Below are positions 38,407 through 47,507 of a stretch of DNA of 64,000 nt, piece after piece. Both the position numbers and the translations under genes were made by a program. Source of the stretch: Ruegeria meonggei (GTDB lineage Bacteria; Pseudomonadota; Alphaproteobacteria; Rhodobacterales; Rhodobacteraceae). The stretch lies in the NCBI RefSeq assembly GCF_900172215.1, contig NZ_FWFP01000006.1, positions 124,001 through 188,000 of the forward strand. Direction: 5' to 3'. How positions within the stretch are numbered: position 1 is the first letter of the stretch; every line of letters starts with the position of its first letter. The notes below the pieces were generated by a model. The model was not told the origin of the DNA and did no database searches. It saw only the letters and a list, made by a program, of their open reading frames with translations.

Positions 38407-38769
38407 ATGAAATCAACGACCATCCAGGCAGTGGCGGCCATTGTTCTGTGCATTGCGGCGACTTCGGCAAACGCCAAAGACATCCGTAAAGAGAGCCAGT
38501 TTCTAGAGTCTGTTGCTGGAAAGAAGCTCGAGAGCGGTGGTACTTGGCTTGTTATTACACCAGACGGAAAAATAGAAGGCGTAGGCCGAAACGATGTCAA
38601 AATCAAAGGGGCTTGGGTTTGGAACAAGAAATTCTGGTGCCGGAATGTTGTTGCAGGCCAAAAGAAGTTCCCTGAAGATTGCTTGGAAGTGTCGATTGAC
38701 GGCAATCAAGTGAAATTTGTGAGAAAAAAGGGCAAAGGCGATGCCATAGTATACACTATCGCCAACTAG
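38407..38769 (+). CDS. Secreted hypothetical protein, 120 residues
   Basis: Signal peptide about 1-23 (AAIVLCIAATSANA). The mature part is basic with many Lys and Trp (GAWVWNKKFWCRN), and two Cys (FWCRN, EDCLEV) spaced for a disulfide. The gene is AT-richer than its surroundings. The beta pattern (GTWLVITPDGKIEG, GNQVKFVRKKG) suggests a small lipocalin-like or dirigent-like sheet, but no family is recognised. Followed by a terminator. Confidence 0.6.
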   Translation: MKSTTIQAVAAIVLCIAATSANAKDIRKESQFLESVAGKKLESGGTWLVITPDGKIEGVGRNDVKIKGAWVWNKKFWCRNVVAGQKKFPEDCLEVSIDGNQVKFVRKKGKGDAIVYTIAN

Positions 38770-38803
38770 ACGGCAGCACTGCGTACATTGTGTTAACGTG
38801 AAG

Positions 38804-38827
38804 CCGGTTCTTTGGGACCGGTTTTTC
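38804..38827 (+). terminator. Intrinsic terminator
   Basis: CCGGTTC (38804-38810), loop TTTG, GGACCGG, then TTTTTC. It lies between the secreted protein and the next plus-strand gene. Confidence 0.7.
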
Positions 38828-38855
38828 TGTTGGTTACCAGCAAAAGGAGGCCACG

Positions 38856-39185
38856 ATGAAACCAGTAGTACTGCTGATTGGTAAACTGCCCAACGTAATT
38901 GGCGACGTTGCGCGGCAGCTGGATCACATGCCGATCCAGTGGCTGGGTGCGCATGATCAGGATGAGGTCCGTCGGCAGCTGGACGCCGAACCCAGGATTG
39001 CCTGTGCGATCATGGGTGCAGGTCTGGACGACAAGGTACGTGGAAAAATGGTGGCAATCATCGCCGCGCGCAGGCCCGACATCTGCATCCACCTCAAGGA
39101 CAGGACCTCTGGTCCCGATGGCCTTGTGCCGTTTGTCCAACGGGTCGTGCAGCACGAGATTCTGGAAGCTTTGGAAAGAGGCTGA
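38856..39185 (+). CDS. Hypothetical cytosolic protein, 109 residues
   Basis: MKPVVLLIGKLPNVIGDVAR with alternating strands and helices (CAIMGAGLDDKVRGKMVAII, DICIHLKDRTSGPDG), resembling a small Rossmann-like or receiver-like alpha/beta fold without clear catalytic residues. AAAGGAGG precedes the start closely. No family recognised. The next gene starts 60 bases on and may be cotranscribed. Confidence 0.6.
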   Translation: MKPVVLLIGKLPNVIGDVARQLDHMPIQWLGAHDQDEVRRQLDAEPRIACAIMGAGLDDKVRGKMVAIIAARRPDICIHLKDRTSGPDGLVPFVQRVVQHEILEALERG

Positions 39186-39245
39186 CGCAACGCCACCTTT
39201 GACAGTTTGATTGCCGCTTTGCACCCTGCCAAGCGGGAGGACGGA

Positions 39246-39632
39246 ATGCCGCTGGAAATTCTGCTGATACTTGTGGCCGGTGGCATCGTCGGGGTGACGG
39301 TGTTGCTGCACCTAAGCGGGAAATCAGAGCTTCGCGCGCTGACGCCCGAGCTTGCGCAGTCGGAATGGCTGCGCCATGCACCGGACGATACGATCATCGA
39401 TGTCACCGTCGCCCATGACGGGCATTCGGCCCTGATCCGGACGCAGACCGGCAATGGCCTGCTGTGGTCTTTCGGCGCCGACACTGTGGCCCGGCATCTG
39501 TTGGATTTCGACTGGCTTGAACACCCGGACGGGTTCGAGATTCAGTTCCACGACTTCGGCACTCCCAAAGTAATTGTCCACCTCGACGACTTTGAACGCC
39601 GTCACTGGCGGCACCTGTTGGAGCCCGTATGA
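39246..39632 (+). CDS. Hypothetical membrane-anchored protein, 128 residues
   Basis: ATG 39246 behind GGGAGG; a longer frame from 39207 was not used. One N-terminal helix (about 4-21), then a soluble domain with DVTVAHDGHSALIRTQTGNG, LLWSFGADTVARHL and IVHLDDFERRHWRHLL. Overlaps the hydroxylase-family gene by four bases (ATGA), so the two are probably coupled. Function unknown. Confidence 0.7.
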   Translation: MPLEILLILVAGGIVGVTVLLHLSGKSELRALTPELAQSEWLRHAPDDTIIDVTVAHDGHSALIRTQTGNGLLWSFGADTVARHLLDFDWLEHPDGFEIQFHDFGTPKVIVHLDDFERRHWRHLLEPV

Positions 39633-40600
39633 CCGACCAGATTACCTTTCCCGATGCCGTACAATGGGCGGTTCCGTTCTTCATTGCCGCCATCCTGGCC
39701 GAGTTCCTGTGGATCGCCGTCAAAGGCAAAGGCGGGCGGTATGAGACGCGCGATGCCGTGACCTCGTTGATCATGGGGGCCGGGAACATTGCATCCGGCT
39801 TTGCCCTTGGGTTCATCGCTTATGCGTTTTTCATGTGGCTATGGCAGATCACGCCGCTGAATCTGGGCACGTCGATTCCGGTGATCCTGCTGTGTTTTGT
39901 GCTGGATGACCTACGATACTATTGGGTGCACCGGTTCGGCCACCGCATCCGCTGGGTCTGGGCCAGCCACGTCAACCACCACAGTTCGCAGCACTATAAC
40001 CTGACCACCGCATTGCGGCAGACCTGGACCTATACGTTCACCTTCATGATGGTTGTACGAGCACCCCTGATCCTGTTGGGGTTCCACCCGGCCATGGTTC
40101 TGTTCGTCGGCGGTCTGAACCTGATCTACCAGTTCTGGATTCACACCGAGGCTATCGGAAAAATGCCCCGCTGGTTCGAGGCGGTGATGAACACGCCCAG
40201 CCACCACCGCGCACACCACGGCCGAAACGCGCGATATCTGGATTGCAACTACGCAGGTGTTTTTATCATCTGGGACAAGATGTTCGGCACGTTCGTGCCC
40301 GAGCAGGAAAGCGACCGGGTCGATTACGGGCTGGTTCACAATATCGGCACCTTCAACCCGCTGCGCGTGGCCTTTCACGAATGGGTCGGCATCTGGCAGG
40401 ATGCCACCCAACCGGGGCTGACCTTGCGCCAACGGCTAGCTTATTGCTTTGCCCCACCGGGATACAGCCATGACGGCAGCCGCGACAGCTCGGACCAGAT
40501 CAAGGCCAAGCACCTCGCCCGCCACCCCGAAGATCGCGGAACGCCTGGATTCGAACAATCTGAGGCTGAAACGCCGAATACTGAGGCAAAACAAGCTTAA
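39629..40600 (+). CDS. Sterol desaturase / fatty acid hydroxylase family protein
   Basis: 323 residues, about four helices, with the full di-iron histidine set: HRFGHRIRWVW, HVNHHSSQHYN and, later, HHRAHHGRN, then NYAGVFIIWDKMFGTF. Membrane-bound oxygenase; the substrate in bacteria is variable (ornithine or hopanoid lipids, sterols, alkylglycerols). The C-terminal 40 residues are a charged tail. Coupled to the preceding membrane protein. Confidence 0.88.
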   Translation: MTDQITFPDAVQWAVPFFIAAILAEFLWIAVKGKGGRYETRDAVTSLIMGAGNIASGFALGFIAYAFFMWLWQITPLNLGTSIPVILLCFVLDDLRYYWVHRFGHRIRWVWASHVNHHSSQHYNLTTALRQTWTYTFTFMMVVRAPLILLGFHPAMVLFVGGLNLIYQFWIHTEAIGKMPRWFEAVMNTPSHHRAHHGRNARYLDCNYAGVFIIWDKMFGTFVPEQESDRVDYGLVHNIGTFNPLRVAFHEWVGIWQDATQPGLTLRQRLAYCFAPPGYSHDGSRDSSDQIKAKHLARHPEDRGTPGFEQSEAETPNTEAKQA

Positions 40601-40692
40601 ACCTGCCGAACCACACCCGCGGCTCCTTGAATGCGCGCCCGCACGTTCCATATTGAAGCGATGCGTAGCGTATGAGTGACCCGGAGGCCGAC

Positions 40693-40881
40693 ATGACCAG
40701 ACTGACAACCCTATCTACCGCTTTGGGATTGACGGGTCTGATGCTTGCGATGCTGACGGCACTGGCCGGAGGTGCCGCAACCATCGTGGTACTGGGGTTC
40801 GCCCTGATGGCGCTTGGCTTCATGGGGGCTGTGTTTGGCGCGGCGGCAGCGTTGGGCCGTGTTTTGGAAACCATACGCTAA
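40693..40881 (+). CDS. Small membrane protein, 62 residues
   Basis: ATG 40693 chosen because GGAGG lies just upstream; a start at 40672 would add seven residues. Two hydrophobic helices (LGLTGLMLAMLTALAGG and TIVVLGFALMALGFMGAVFG) with almost no loops. No family recognised. Confidence 0.55.
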   Translation: MTRLTTLSTALGLTGLMLAMLTALAGGAATIVVLGFALMALGFMGAVFGAAAALGRVLETIR

Positions 40882-40973
40882 ACGCGATCAATCTTACTTT
40901 TCTTAACCGCAGATTCATAAGTTTGCTCTGAAATCAGACCCGGACCGGCGACGTGAAGGGAAGTGGCACAACT

Positions 40974-41807
40974 ATGCGGGACAGGAACCTAGCAGACTTG
41001 CCCGAAGGTACGGAAAGCCCGCTGAACGCGGCTGTCACCTCTCGCGAAACTTCGACTGTCCAAATGGCGACCGAGGCGGTTAAGCACAAGCAATGCAAGC
41101 TGGCCTTTCAACCGGTGATGCAAGCGCATCCCCCACTCGGCGTGGCCTTTTACGAAGGCTTTATCAGGGTGCTGGACGAAACCGGCCGGGTCATTCCCGC
41201 GCGCGAGTTCATGCCGCAACTTGAAAACACCCCAATAGGCCGAGAATTGGATTGCGTTGCCCTGGAAATGGGGCTGCGCACACTGTCCAGAAACCCGGAA
41301 ATCCGTCTGTCTATCAATATGTCCGCACGGTCGATCGGTTATGCGCGCTGGTCGCGCGTTCTGGATCGATTTCTGAAAAAAGACGCCAGCGTGGGTGAAA
41401 GGCTGATACTAGAAATCTCGGAAAGCTCTGCCATGACTGTGCCCGAGCTGGTGGTGGATTTCATGGACCGGCTGCAACCACGTGGCAACGCGTTTGCACT
41501 GGATGATTTTGGTGCCAGCAATTTCAGTTTCCGCCACTTTCGGGAGTTCCTTTTTGACGCCGCCAAGATCGACGGGCAGTTCGTCCGCGGCGTTGCTGAA
41601 AACCCCGACAATCAGGCGCTGGTCCGCGCTTTGGTCGCCGTTGCCCGCGAATTCGAGATTCTGGTGACCGCCGAATCGGTGGAAACCAAGGCGGATGCCG
41701 AATTTCTTGTGGCCAACGGCGTCGACTGCCTGCAGGGCTATTTGTTCGGGGCACCCACAGTCTCGGCCCCGTGGAAGGACGAAAAACTCACAAAAACAGC
41801 AAGCTAG
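40974..41807 (+). CDS. EAL domain protein, modified signature
   Basis: About 277 residues, a lone EAL domain with no sensor or GGDEF part. Catalytic positions found: the signature is EGFIR instead of EALIR (near residue 60; Glu and Arg kept), INMSA (Asn), LEISE (Glu), ALDDFGAS (both Asp kept, but the usual DDFGTG glycine is Ser), AAKIDG (Lys), TAESVET (Glu), CLQGYLFG. It could still be a c-di-GMP phosphodiesterase or a degenerate binding protein. ATG 40974 chosen; GTG at 40953 is an alternative. Confidence 0.82.
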   Translation: MRDRNLADLPEGTESPLNAAVTSRETSTVQMATEAVKHKQCKLAFQPVMQAHPPLGVAFYEGFIRVLDETGRVIPAREFMPQLENTPIGRELDCVALEMGLRTLSRNPEIRLSINMSARSIGYARWSRVLDRFLKKDASVGERLILEISESSAMTVPELVVDFMDRLQPRGNAFALDDFGASNFSFRHFREFLFDAAKIDGQFVRGVAENPDNQALVRALVAVAREFEILVTAESVETKADAEFLVANGVDCLQGYLFGAPTVSAPWKDEKLTKTAS

Positions 41808-41989
41808 CTGGAATAACTCCGCATGCCCCACGCCTGAGACAAGCTGACCGTTGCTGCAACTGCAGCGTTACGCTATGCCATGAACAGCTGGAGCGGGGAT
41901 CACGGGGCGCTCTTGTTCACAGGAGCATTGCTTCTGCGATCTGCGCCGTTACGGTTCCCACAGGACCTTGACGGTAGAGGATTGTCTAA

Positions 41990-43165
41990 ATGACCAATGT
42001 AGTAATCGCATCCGCAGCACGAACCGGCGTCGGCAGTTTTGGCGGCTCGTTCGCGAACACACCGGCGCATGACCTGGGTGCCGCCGTTCTTGAGGCCGTC
42101 GTCGAGCGCGCCGGAGTGGAAAAAGGCGAGGTAAGCGAAACCATCCTGGGTCAGGTTCTGACGGCCGCTCAAGGTCAGAACCCCGCGCGCCAGGCGCATA
42201 TCAATGCTGGTCTGCCACAGGAAAGCGCGGCCTGGAGTATAAACCAGGTTTGTGGCTCGGGCCTGCGCGCCGTGGCCTTGGGTGCGCAACACATCCAACT
42301 GGGCGATGCTGAAATCGTCGCCGCAGGCGGTCAGGAAAACATGACCCTGTCCCCCCATGCCGCCGCCCTGCGCGCCGGTCAAAAAATGGGCGACATGAAA
42401 TACATCGACACGATGATCCGCGACGGCCTGTGGGATGCGTTCAACGGCTATCACATGGGCCAGACGGCCGAAAACGTTGCCGAGAAGTGGCAGATCAGCC
42501 GCGACATGCAGGACGAATTCGCTGTGGCCTCGCAGAACAAGGCCGAAGCCGCCCAAAAGGCCGGAAAGTTCGTCGACGAGATTGCAGCCTTCACCATTAA
42601 GACCCGCAAGGGCGACATCGTAATGGACAAGGATGAATACGTCCGTCACGGCGCGACCATGGAAGCGATGGCCAAATTGCGCCCGGCTTTTGCCAAGGAC
42701 GGCTCGGTCACAGCCGCCAATGCATCGGGCCTGAACGACGGCGCGGCCGCCACTCTGCTGATGTCAGCCGAGAATGCCGAAAAACGCGGAATCGAGCCTT
42801 TGGCCCGCATCGCCTCTTATGCCACCGCCGGTCTGGACCCGTCGATCATGGGCGTTGGCCCAATCTACGCTTCGCGCAAGGCGCTGGAAAAGGCTGGCTG
42901 GTCGGTTGATGACCTGGATCTGGTCGAAGCCAACGAAGCCTTTGCCGCGCAGGCCTGTGCAGTGAACAAGGACATGGGTTGGGACCCGTCAATCGTGAAC
43001 GTTAACGGCGGAGCGATCGCAATCGGTCATCCGATCGGCGCATCCGGCTGCCGCGTTCTGAACACGCTGCTGTTCGAAATGAAACGGCGTAACGCGAAAA
43101 AGGGTCTGGCGACTCTTTGCATTGGCGGCGGCATGGGCGTCGCCCTATGCGTGGAGCGCGACTAA
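41990..43165 (+). CDS. phaA: Acetyl-CoA C-acetyltransferase (thiolase)
   Basis: Condenses two acetyl-CoA to acetoacetyl-CoA, feeding PHB synthesis and the ethylmalonyl-CoA pathway. 391 residues: nucleophilic Cys in [46 protein letters not shown] (catalytic His), and [11 protein letters not shown] (second Cys). Terminator downstream at 43184-43213, so phaB has its own promoter. Confidence 0.96.
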   Translation: MTNVVIASAARTGVGSFGGSFANTPAHDLGAAVLEAVVERAGVEKGEVSETILGQVLTAAQGQNPARQAHINAGLPQESAAWSINQVCGSGLRAVALGAQHIQLGDAEIVAAGGQENMTLSPHAAALRAGQKMGDMKYIDTMIRDGLWDAFNGYHMGQTAENVAEKWQISRDMQDEFAVASQNKAEAAQKAGKFVDEIAAFTIKTRKGDIVMDKDEYVRHGATMEAMAKLRPAFAKDGSVTAANASGLNDGAAATLLMSAENAEKRGIEPLARIASYATAGLDPSIMGVGPIYASRKALEKAGWSVDDLDLVEANEAFAAQACAVNKDMGWDPSIVNVNGGAIAIGHPIGASGCRVLNTLLFEMKRRNAKKGLATLCIGGGMGVALCVERD

Positions 43166-43183
43166 GCGGTTAGACACGGCAAT

Positions 43184-43213
43184 AAAAAGGGCGCCCCTGC
43201 GGCGCCCTTTTTT
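43184..43213 (+). terminator. Intrinsic terminator of phaA
   Basis: AAAAAGGGCGCC (43184-43195), loop CCTGC, GGCGCCC plus seven T. Textbook form, 18 bases after the stop. Confidence 0.92.
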
Positions 43214-43350
43214 GTTACATAGGGGGTCCACCCCTTGGATGCGACGATATTGCCTTTCAAAAATCAAAATTCCTAGCGAAACAATATTGCGCTATATCAC
43301 CTCACAAAGTAACAGCATTACCAAGACGACTAAAATTGAAGGAGTCATAA

Positions 43351-44073
43351 ATGGCACGTACAGCACTCGTCACCGGCGGATCCCGCGGCATCGGCGCAGC
43401 AATTTCCAAGGCGCTCAAGGCCGAAGGATACAATGTTGCGGCCACCTATGCCGGTAACGACGAAGCCGCCGCAAATTTCACCGCAGAAACCGGCATCGCC
43501 ACCTATAAGTGGAACGTGGCCGATTACGACGAATCCAAAGCGGGCATTGAAAAGGTTGAGGCCGAGGTTGGCCCAATCGACATCGTGGTCGCCAATGCAG
43601 GCATCACCAAGGACGCGCCGTTCCACAAGATGACGCCCGAGCAGTGGCATCAGGTGATCGACACCAACCTGACCGGCGTGTTCAACACCGTCCATCCGGT
43701 TTGGCCCGGCATGCGCGAGCGTAAGTTCGGCCGCGTGATCGTCATCAGCTCGATCAACGGTCAGAAAGGCCAGTTCGCTCAAGTGAACTATGCCGCGACT
43801 AAGGCGGGCGATCTGGGCATCGTCAAATCGTTGGCACAGGAAGGCGCGCGCGCGGGTATCACCGCCAACGCGATCTGCCCCGGCTATATCGCTACCGAAA
43901 TGGTCATGGCAGTTCCGGAAAAAGTACGTGATTCCATTGTCGCGCAAATCCCGGCCGGCCGACTGGGTGAGCCCGAGGAAATCGCGCGCTGCGTGGCGTT
44001 CTTGGCTTCGGACGATTCCCAGTTCATCAACGGCTCGACCATCTCGGCAAACGGGGCGCAGTTCTTTAGCTGA
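43351..44073 (+). CDS. phaB: Acetoacetyl-CoA reductase
   Basis: NADPH reduction of acetoacetyl-CoA to (R)-3-hydroxybutyryl-CoA. 240-residue short-chain dehydrogenase: VTGGSRGIGAAISKALK, VVANAGITKDAPF, active-site Ser in ISSINGQKGQFAQ and NYAATKAG (YxxxK), and PAGRLGEPEEIARC. Preceded by AAGGAG. Separated from phaA by a terminator and an AT-rich 130-base region. Confidence 0.95.
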   Translation: MARTALVTGGSRGIGAAISKALKAEGYNVAATYAGNDEAAANFTAETGIATYKWNVADYDESKAGIEKVEAEVGPIDIVVANAGITKDAPFHKMTPEQWHQVIDTNLTGVFNTVHPVWPGMRERKFGRVIVISSINGQKGQFAQVNYAATKAGDLGIVKSLAQEGARAGITANAICPGYIATEMVMAVPEKVRDSIVAQIPAGRLGEPEEIARCVAFLASDDSQFINGSTISANGAQFFS

Positions 44074-44095
44074 TCCCGGCACAAGAGACGCAATC

Positions 44096-44126
44096 GGGCC
44101 GGTCTTTTCAGACCGGCCCTTTTTTA
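44096..44126 (+). terminator. Intrinsic terminator of phaB
   Basis: GGGCCGGTC (44096-44104), loop TTTTCA, GACCGGCCC (44111-44119) followed by a T-run. Strong. Confidence 0.92.
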
Positions 44127-44151
44127 TCCCGTAAGAACACGCGCGCTGCGT

Positions 44152-44262
44152 TCAGCGGGAACCGAAAAGCCAGCTAAAGGCCAGCGCTATTGCTTTGCTG
44201 CGTTCGGCATGAGCCCGACGAAAGGCGCGGGCCGCTGCTGGATTTGTCGTCATCTCGATCAT
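44152..44262 (-). CDS. 36-residue basic small protein
   Basis: Minus-strand frame with ATG at 44262 (MIEMTTNPAAARAFRRAHAE, ending ALAFSWLFGSR) and TGA at 44152. AAGGA lies eight bases before this ATG; another ATG at 44271 would add three residues. An amphipathic basic helix with an aromatic W-L-F-G-S-R end. Short proteins with this kind of ending occur in Rhodobacteraceae as far as I recall. Divergent from the LysR gene; function unknown. Confidence 0.55.
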   Translation of the reverse strand: MIEMTTNPAAARAFRRAHAERSKAIALAFSWLFGSR

Positions 44263-44375
44263 GGCAATCATCCTTTCAGTTCAGCTTTGTTTGACTTGAA
44301 CCCAATATGCGCCCTATCACTGAGGCTATCAAACGAGCTTTTTGTAACAATCAGTTAAGAAATTCTTGAGTATAG

Positions 44376-45323
44376 ATGAGCGATTACCTTCCTCCTCTGA
44401 CCGCGCTCCGGGCGTTTGATGCTGCCGCGCGGCACATGTCCTTCGCCAAGGCGGCGGATGAGTTGCATGTCACGCCGGCCGCCCTGTCCTTTCAGATCAA
44501 GTCGCTTGAGCAACATCTGGGCCGCCCCCTATTTCACCGCCTGAACCGTGCAGTGGATCTGACAGAAGCCGGGCGCATATTGGCCCCCGGCGCGGCCGAG
44601 GGGTTTGCCGCTTTGCAGGCCGCATGGCAGGCGGCGCGACGGCAAGGCAATGATACCAGCCTGACTGTAACCGCAGGCCCGGCACTGACGGCCAAATGGC
44701 TGGCCCCACGCCTGTACGACTTCGCGCGGGCGCATCCTGAAATTGACCTCAAATTCTCGGCTACATTGCGCAACATGGATCTGGAGCGTGATGACGTCGA
44801 TGTTGCGATCCGGTTCGGCTATGGCGGGGATGAGGGGCTGTATTCCCTGCCTGTACGCAAGGAATGGCTGACCCCGGTCATGACGCCAGAGTTGGCGGAG
44901 CAATTTCCGACCCCTGACAGCCTAAGGGAAGCCCCCCTGATCTTTGACGATTCGATTGCGTTCCTGCAGCCGCCCAGCGACTGGCCCGCATGGTTCCGGG
45001 CCGTAGGTATGGATTTCACGCCGTCCCACGGCGCGCATTTTTCGAACGCGGATCACGCCATTGACGCAGCTGTGGCAGGTGTTGGCGCAGTTTTGGGTCG
45101 GCGGGCGATGATCATCAAAGACTTGGCTGAGGGTCGCCTGGTCGCGCCTTTCAAAGTTGCTATCGAGACCCGTGGGCGGTTTCGGTTCCTCTGCCTGCCC
45201 GGTGCCGAGAAAAGACCTCAGATTGCGGCGTTCCGCGACTGGTTCATGGCCGAGATCGAAAAGACTGCACATCTGTCGGACGAGTTCGAGATCATCCCTG
45301 TAGAAGACCTTTCCGCCCCATGA
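44376..45323 (+). CDS. LysR family transcriptional regulator (GcvA-like)
   Basis: 315 residues. N-terminal helix-turn-helix PLTALRAFDAAARHMSFAKA, then ADELHVTPAALSFQIKSLE; effector domain with AGPALTAKWLAPRL and FARAHPEIDLKFSATL, the pattern of the GcvA/AmpR subgroup. Overlaps the downstream DMT exporter by four bases, so it probably regulates that transporter or shares its signal. Ligand unknown. Confidence 0.88.
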   Translation: MSDYLPPLTALRAFDAAARHMSFAKAADELHVTPAALSFQIKSLEQHLGRPLFHRLNRAVDLTEAGRILAPGAAEGFAALQAAWQAARRQGNDTSLTVTAGPALTAKWLAPRLYDFARAHPEIDLKFSATLRNMDLERDDVDVAIRFGYGGDEGLYSLPVRKEWLTPVMTPELAEQFPTPDSLREAPLIFDDSIAFLQPPSDWPAWFRAVGMDFTPSHGAHFSNADHAIDAAVAGVGAVLGRRAMIIKDLAEGRLVAPFKVAIETRGRFRFLCLPGAEKRPQIAAFRDWFMAEIEKTAHLSDEFEIIPVEDLSAP

Positions 45324-46186
45324 CCCGCCCACGCGCGACAGCTGTTGGGTTTGTGGCCATCCTGTTGTGGGCTTTGCTGGCCCTGTTCACCGTAGGATCG
45401 ACGCCAACACCGCCCTTGTTGCTGAACGCATTGTGTTTCTCGATCGGGGGCGTATTGGGGCTGATCTGGACATGGGCCAGCGGTGGGTTGGGGCAGCTGC
45501 GGTCCGTGCCCTGGACGACCTACGTGTTTGGCACCGTAGGCCTGTTCGGCTATCACGCGCTGTATTTCTCGGCTCTGAGGATGGCGCCCGCGGCCGAGGC
45601 CGGGTTGATCGCATATCTCTGGCCGTTGCTGATTGTGCTGTTTTCTGGCCTGCTGCCGGGTGAACATTTGCGGCTTGGGCATCTGCTTGGCGCAAGCCTT
45701 GGCTTTGCCGGGGCTGCCGTGATCATTGCAGGGGGCGGCAGCACAGGGTTTCAGGCCGATCACTTGCCAGGATACGGGTTGGCATTGCTCTGCGCGCTGA
45801 CATGGTCGGGATATTCGGTTTTGTCCCGCCGTCTGACGGATACGCCAACCAGCTCGGTCGCCGTGTTCTGCATTGCCACGGCCATCGCGTCAGCCGCCCT
45901 GCATCTGGTGATCGAAGACACTGTTTGGCCGGACGGTGCATTTGGCTGGGCGTCGATCCTGGCGCTGGGGCTAGGGCCGGTTGGATTGGCGTTTTATGTC
46001 TGGGATATCGGGGTCAAGCAGGGCGACATTCAGGTGCTTGGCACGGCGTCTTATGCAGCACCTCTGTTGTCGACTTTTGCTTTGGTGTTGGCCGGGATCG
46101 CCGCCCCGTCCTGGGGTCTGGCGATCGCGGCCTTGTTGATCACAGGCGGCGCAGCCCTTGCCGCGCGGGCCAGTTTGCGTCGCTAG
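45320..46186 (+). CDS. DMT/EamA family exporter (YddG-like)
   Basis: 288 residues, ten predicted helices in two EamA halves. PAAEAGLIAYLWPLLIVLFS in the first half and SYAAPLLSTFALVLAGI in the second resemble the aromatic amino-acid exporter YddG. Substrate not provable from sequence. Translationally coupled to the LysR gene through ATGA. Confidence 0.85.
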   Translation: MTRPRATAVGFVAILLWALLALFTVGSTPTPPLLLNALCFSIGGVLGLIWTWASGGLGQLRSVPWTTYVFGTVGLFGYHALYFSALRMAPAAEAGLIAYLWPLLIVLFSGLLPGEHLRLGHLLGASLGFAGAAVIIAGGGSTGFQADHLPGYGLALLCALTWSGYSVLSRRLTDTPTSSVAVFCIATAIASAALHLVIEDTVWPDGAFGWASILALGLGPVGLAFYVWDIGVKQGDIQVLGTASYAAPLLSTFALVLAGIAAPSWGLAIAALLITGGAALAARASLRR

Positions 46187-46347
46187 GCTGACAGGCGCTC
46201 AATCTCTTCCTTTAGCCTGAGTTTCTGTTTTTTGAGCTGAGCAATATGGAGATCATCGATACCTGGCGAGCGTTGGGCTTGTTCTACTTCGTGACCGAGA
46301 GTTTCGTGCTTTTTCCTAAGTTCGGTCAGATGTGCGCTTACGCTCAT
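46183..46347 (-). CDS. DUF465 (YdcH-like) small protein
   Basis: 54 residues from ATG 46347 behind AAAGGAG: MSVSAHLTELRKKHETLGHEVEQ, then IAQLKKQKLRLKEEIERL. Almost entirely coiled coil, the DUF465 pattern (L-K-x-x-K-L-x-L-K-D/E). Extended upstream frame rejected. Its stop overlaps the end of the convergent DMT gene. Confidence 0.88.
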   Translation of the reverse strand: MSVSAHLTELRKKHETLGHEVEQAQRSPGIDDLHIAQLKKQKLRLKEEIERLSA

Positions 46348-46468
46348 GGCGATACTCCTTTGTTGGTGTCTGAGTTTCACGTAAGAAGTTGACCACATCG
46401 TTTCCAGCCTGTCACGCTGCAGACGCACAGAATCTGTAATAAATCCGACAAATTCGGCTGGTTAATGC

Positions 46469-47242
46469 CTATTGGTTGAAGAACCCAGTCAGCGCAGCCC
46501 CGTCGCGCAATACCGCAGAGACCTGCTTCGTATAGCTTTCGCCGTCTTTTTCATGACGGTCTCCGGCGTGCAAAATCAATGGTGCAAGCAGCCGAAATGC
46601 AGCCCTGCCGCCCTTTCTAGCGCGTAAGATCACCAGTTCCGCCGGACGACCGGTACGGGCGGCCAGTGGCAACACCTCGGCTGAGCCCAAACGCCCGGCA
46701 CAGGCCGCCAGCATATCGGGCAGACGATCGGCCTTCTGGATCATGTGCAAGTATCCCCGCGGCGCAAGGCGTTTGGCTGCGACATCAATCCATGCCTCCA
46801 GCGGCGTGTCCTCACCCAACGCAACACTGCGTCCTGTGTCCGACGCCGGACTGTGGGCCCCGGTCAGGTAATAGGGCGGGTTGGCGATCACATGGTCGAA
46901 TTGCTGCTGTTTCAACTCGGATGGCAGAGCGCACAAGTCTGCTTCAACCACCTGCAACTGCGCATCATTTGCCGCAGCGTTCCGGCGTGCCAGATCAGCA
47001 TAGGCAGGCTGTAACTCAACACCGACGCCCTGCAGGTCTGGCACCCGGGCCATCAGGCACAGGATGGCAGCACCTGCACCACAGCCCAGTTCCAGCACGG
47101 TGTGACTACATGTCGCCGGGACGCTGGCCGCCAGCAATACCGGATCCACCCCGGCGCGGTATCCCGCCCGGGGTTGCAACAGGCGCCGGCGGCCCCCAAG
47201 GAAGTCGTTGCAGGTCAGATCGCTATCCGCAAACAGGCTCAT
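46469..47242 (-). CDS. tRNA1(Val) (adenine-N6)-methyltransferase-like protein
   Basis: 257 residues of the TrmN6/YfiC type: DFLGGRRRLLQPRAGYRAGV (conserved RxxL-Q-x-x-x-G-Y-R segment), VLELGCGAGAAILCLMARV (SAM loop), VEADLCALP, and the N6-adenine catalytic motif VIANPPYYLTG. A general N6-adenine or protein methyltransferase is possible. Start overlaps the DUF2007 gene stop by four bases. Confidence 0.88.
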   Translation of the reverse strand: MSLFADSDLTCNDFLGGRRRLLQPRAGYRAGVDPVLLAASVPATCSHTVLELGCGAGAAILCLMARVPDLQGVGVELQPAYADLARRNAAANDAQLQVVEADLCALPSELKQQQFDHVIANPPYYLTGAHSPASDTGRSVALGEDTPLEAWIDVAAKRLAPRGYLHMIQKADRLPDMLAACAGRLGSAEVLPLAARTGRPAELVILRARKGGRAAFRLLAPLILHAGDRHEKDGESYTKQVSAVLRDGAALTGFFNQ

Positions 47243-47454
47243 CGACCCAACGGGATTTCATTGTCACGCATCACCCGCTCTGCGCGAGTCAGGTCGGTGG
47301 TTCGCACCATCAGGCGCCGAGGAAAGATTCCGATGCCCCCTTCGAGGATGCTCATATTTACGTCCATCTGAAAGCAGTCTATATCCTCGCCCTCAAGAAG
47401 GGCGGATGCAAAGGCCAGGATCGTCGGATCGGTGCTGCGCAAAAGTTCTTTCAT
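47239..47454 (-). CDS. DUF2007 putative signal-transducing protein
   Basis: 71 residues, MKELLRSTDPTILAFASALLEGEDIDCFQMDVNM with a later GIGIFPRRLMV, the DUF2007 layout (one beta-alpha-beta unit). Coupled to the methyltransferase downstream. Divergent from the polyprenyl synthase with 53 bases between. Function unknown. Confidence 0.85.
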   Translation of the reverse strand: MKELLRSTDPTILAFASALLEGEDIDCFQMDVNMSILEGGIGIFPRRLMVRTTDLTRAERVMRDNEIPLGR

Positions 47455-47507
47455 GGGGATGGATGTAAGGGCAAGGTGCGCCGGAAGTCGAGCCTTGTAT
47501 CAGGAGT

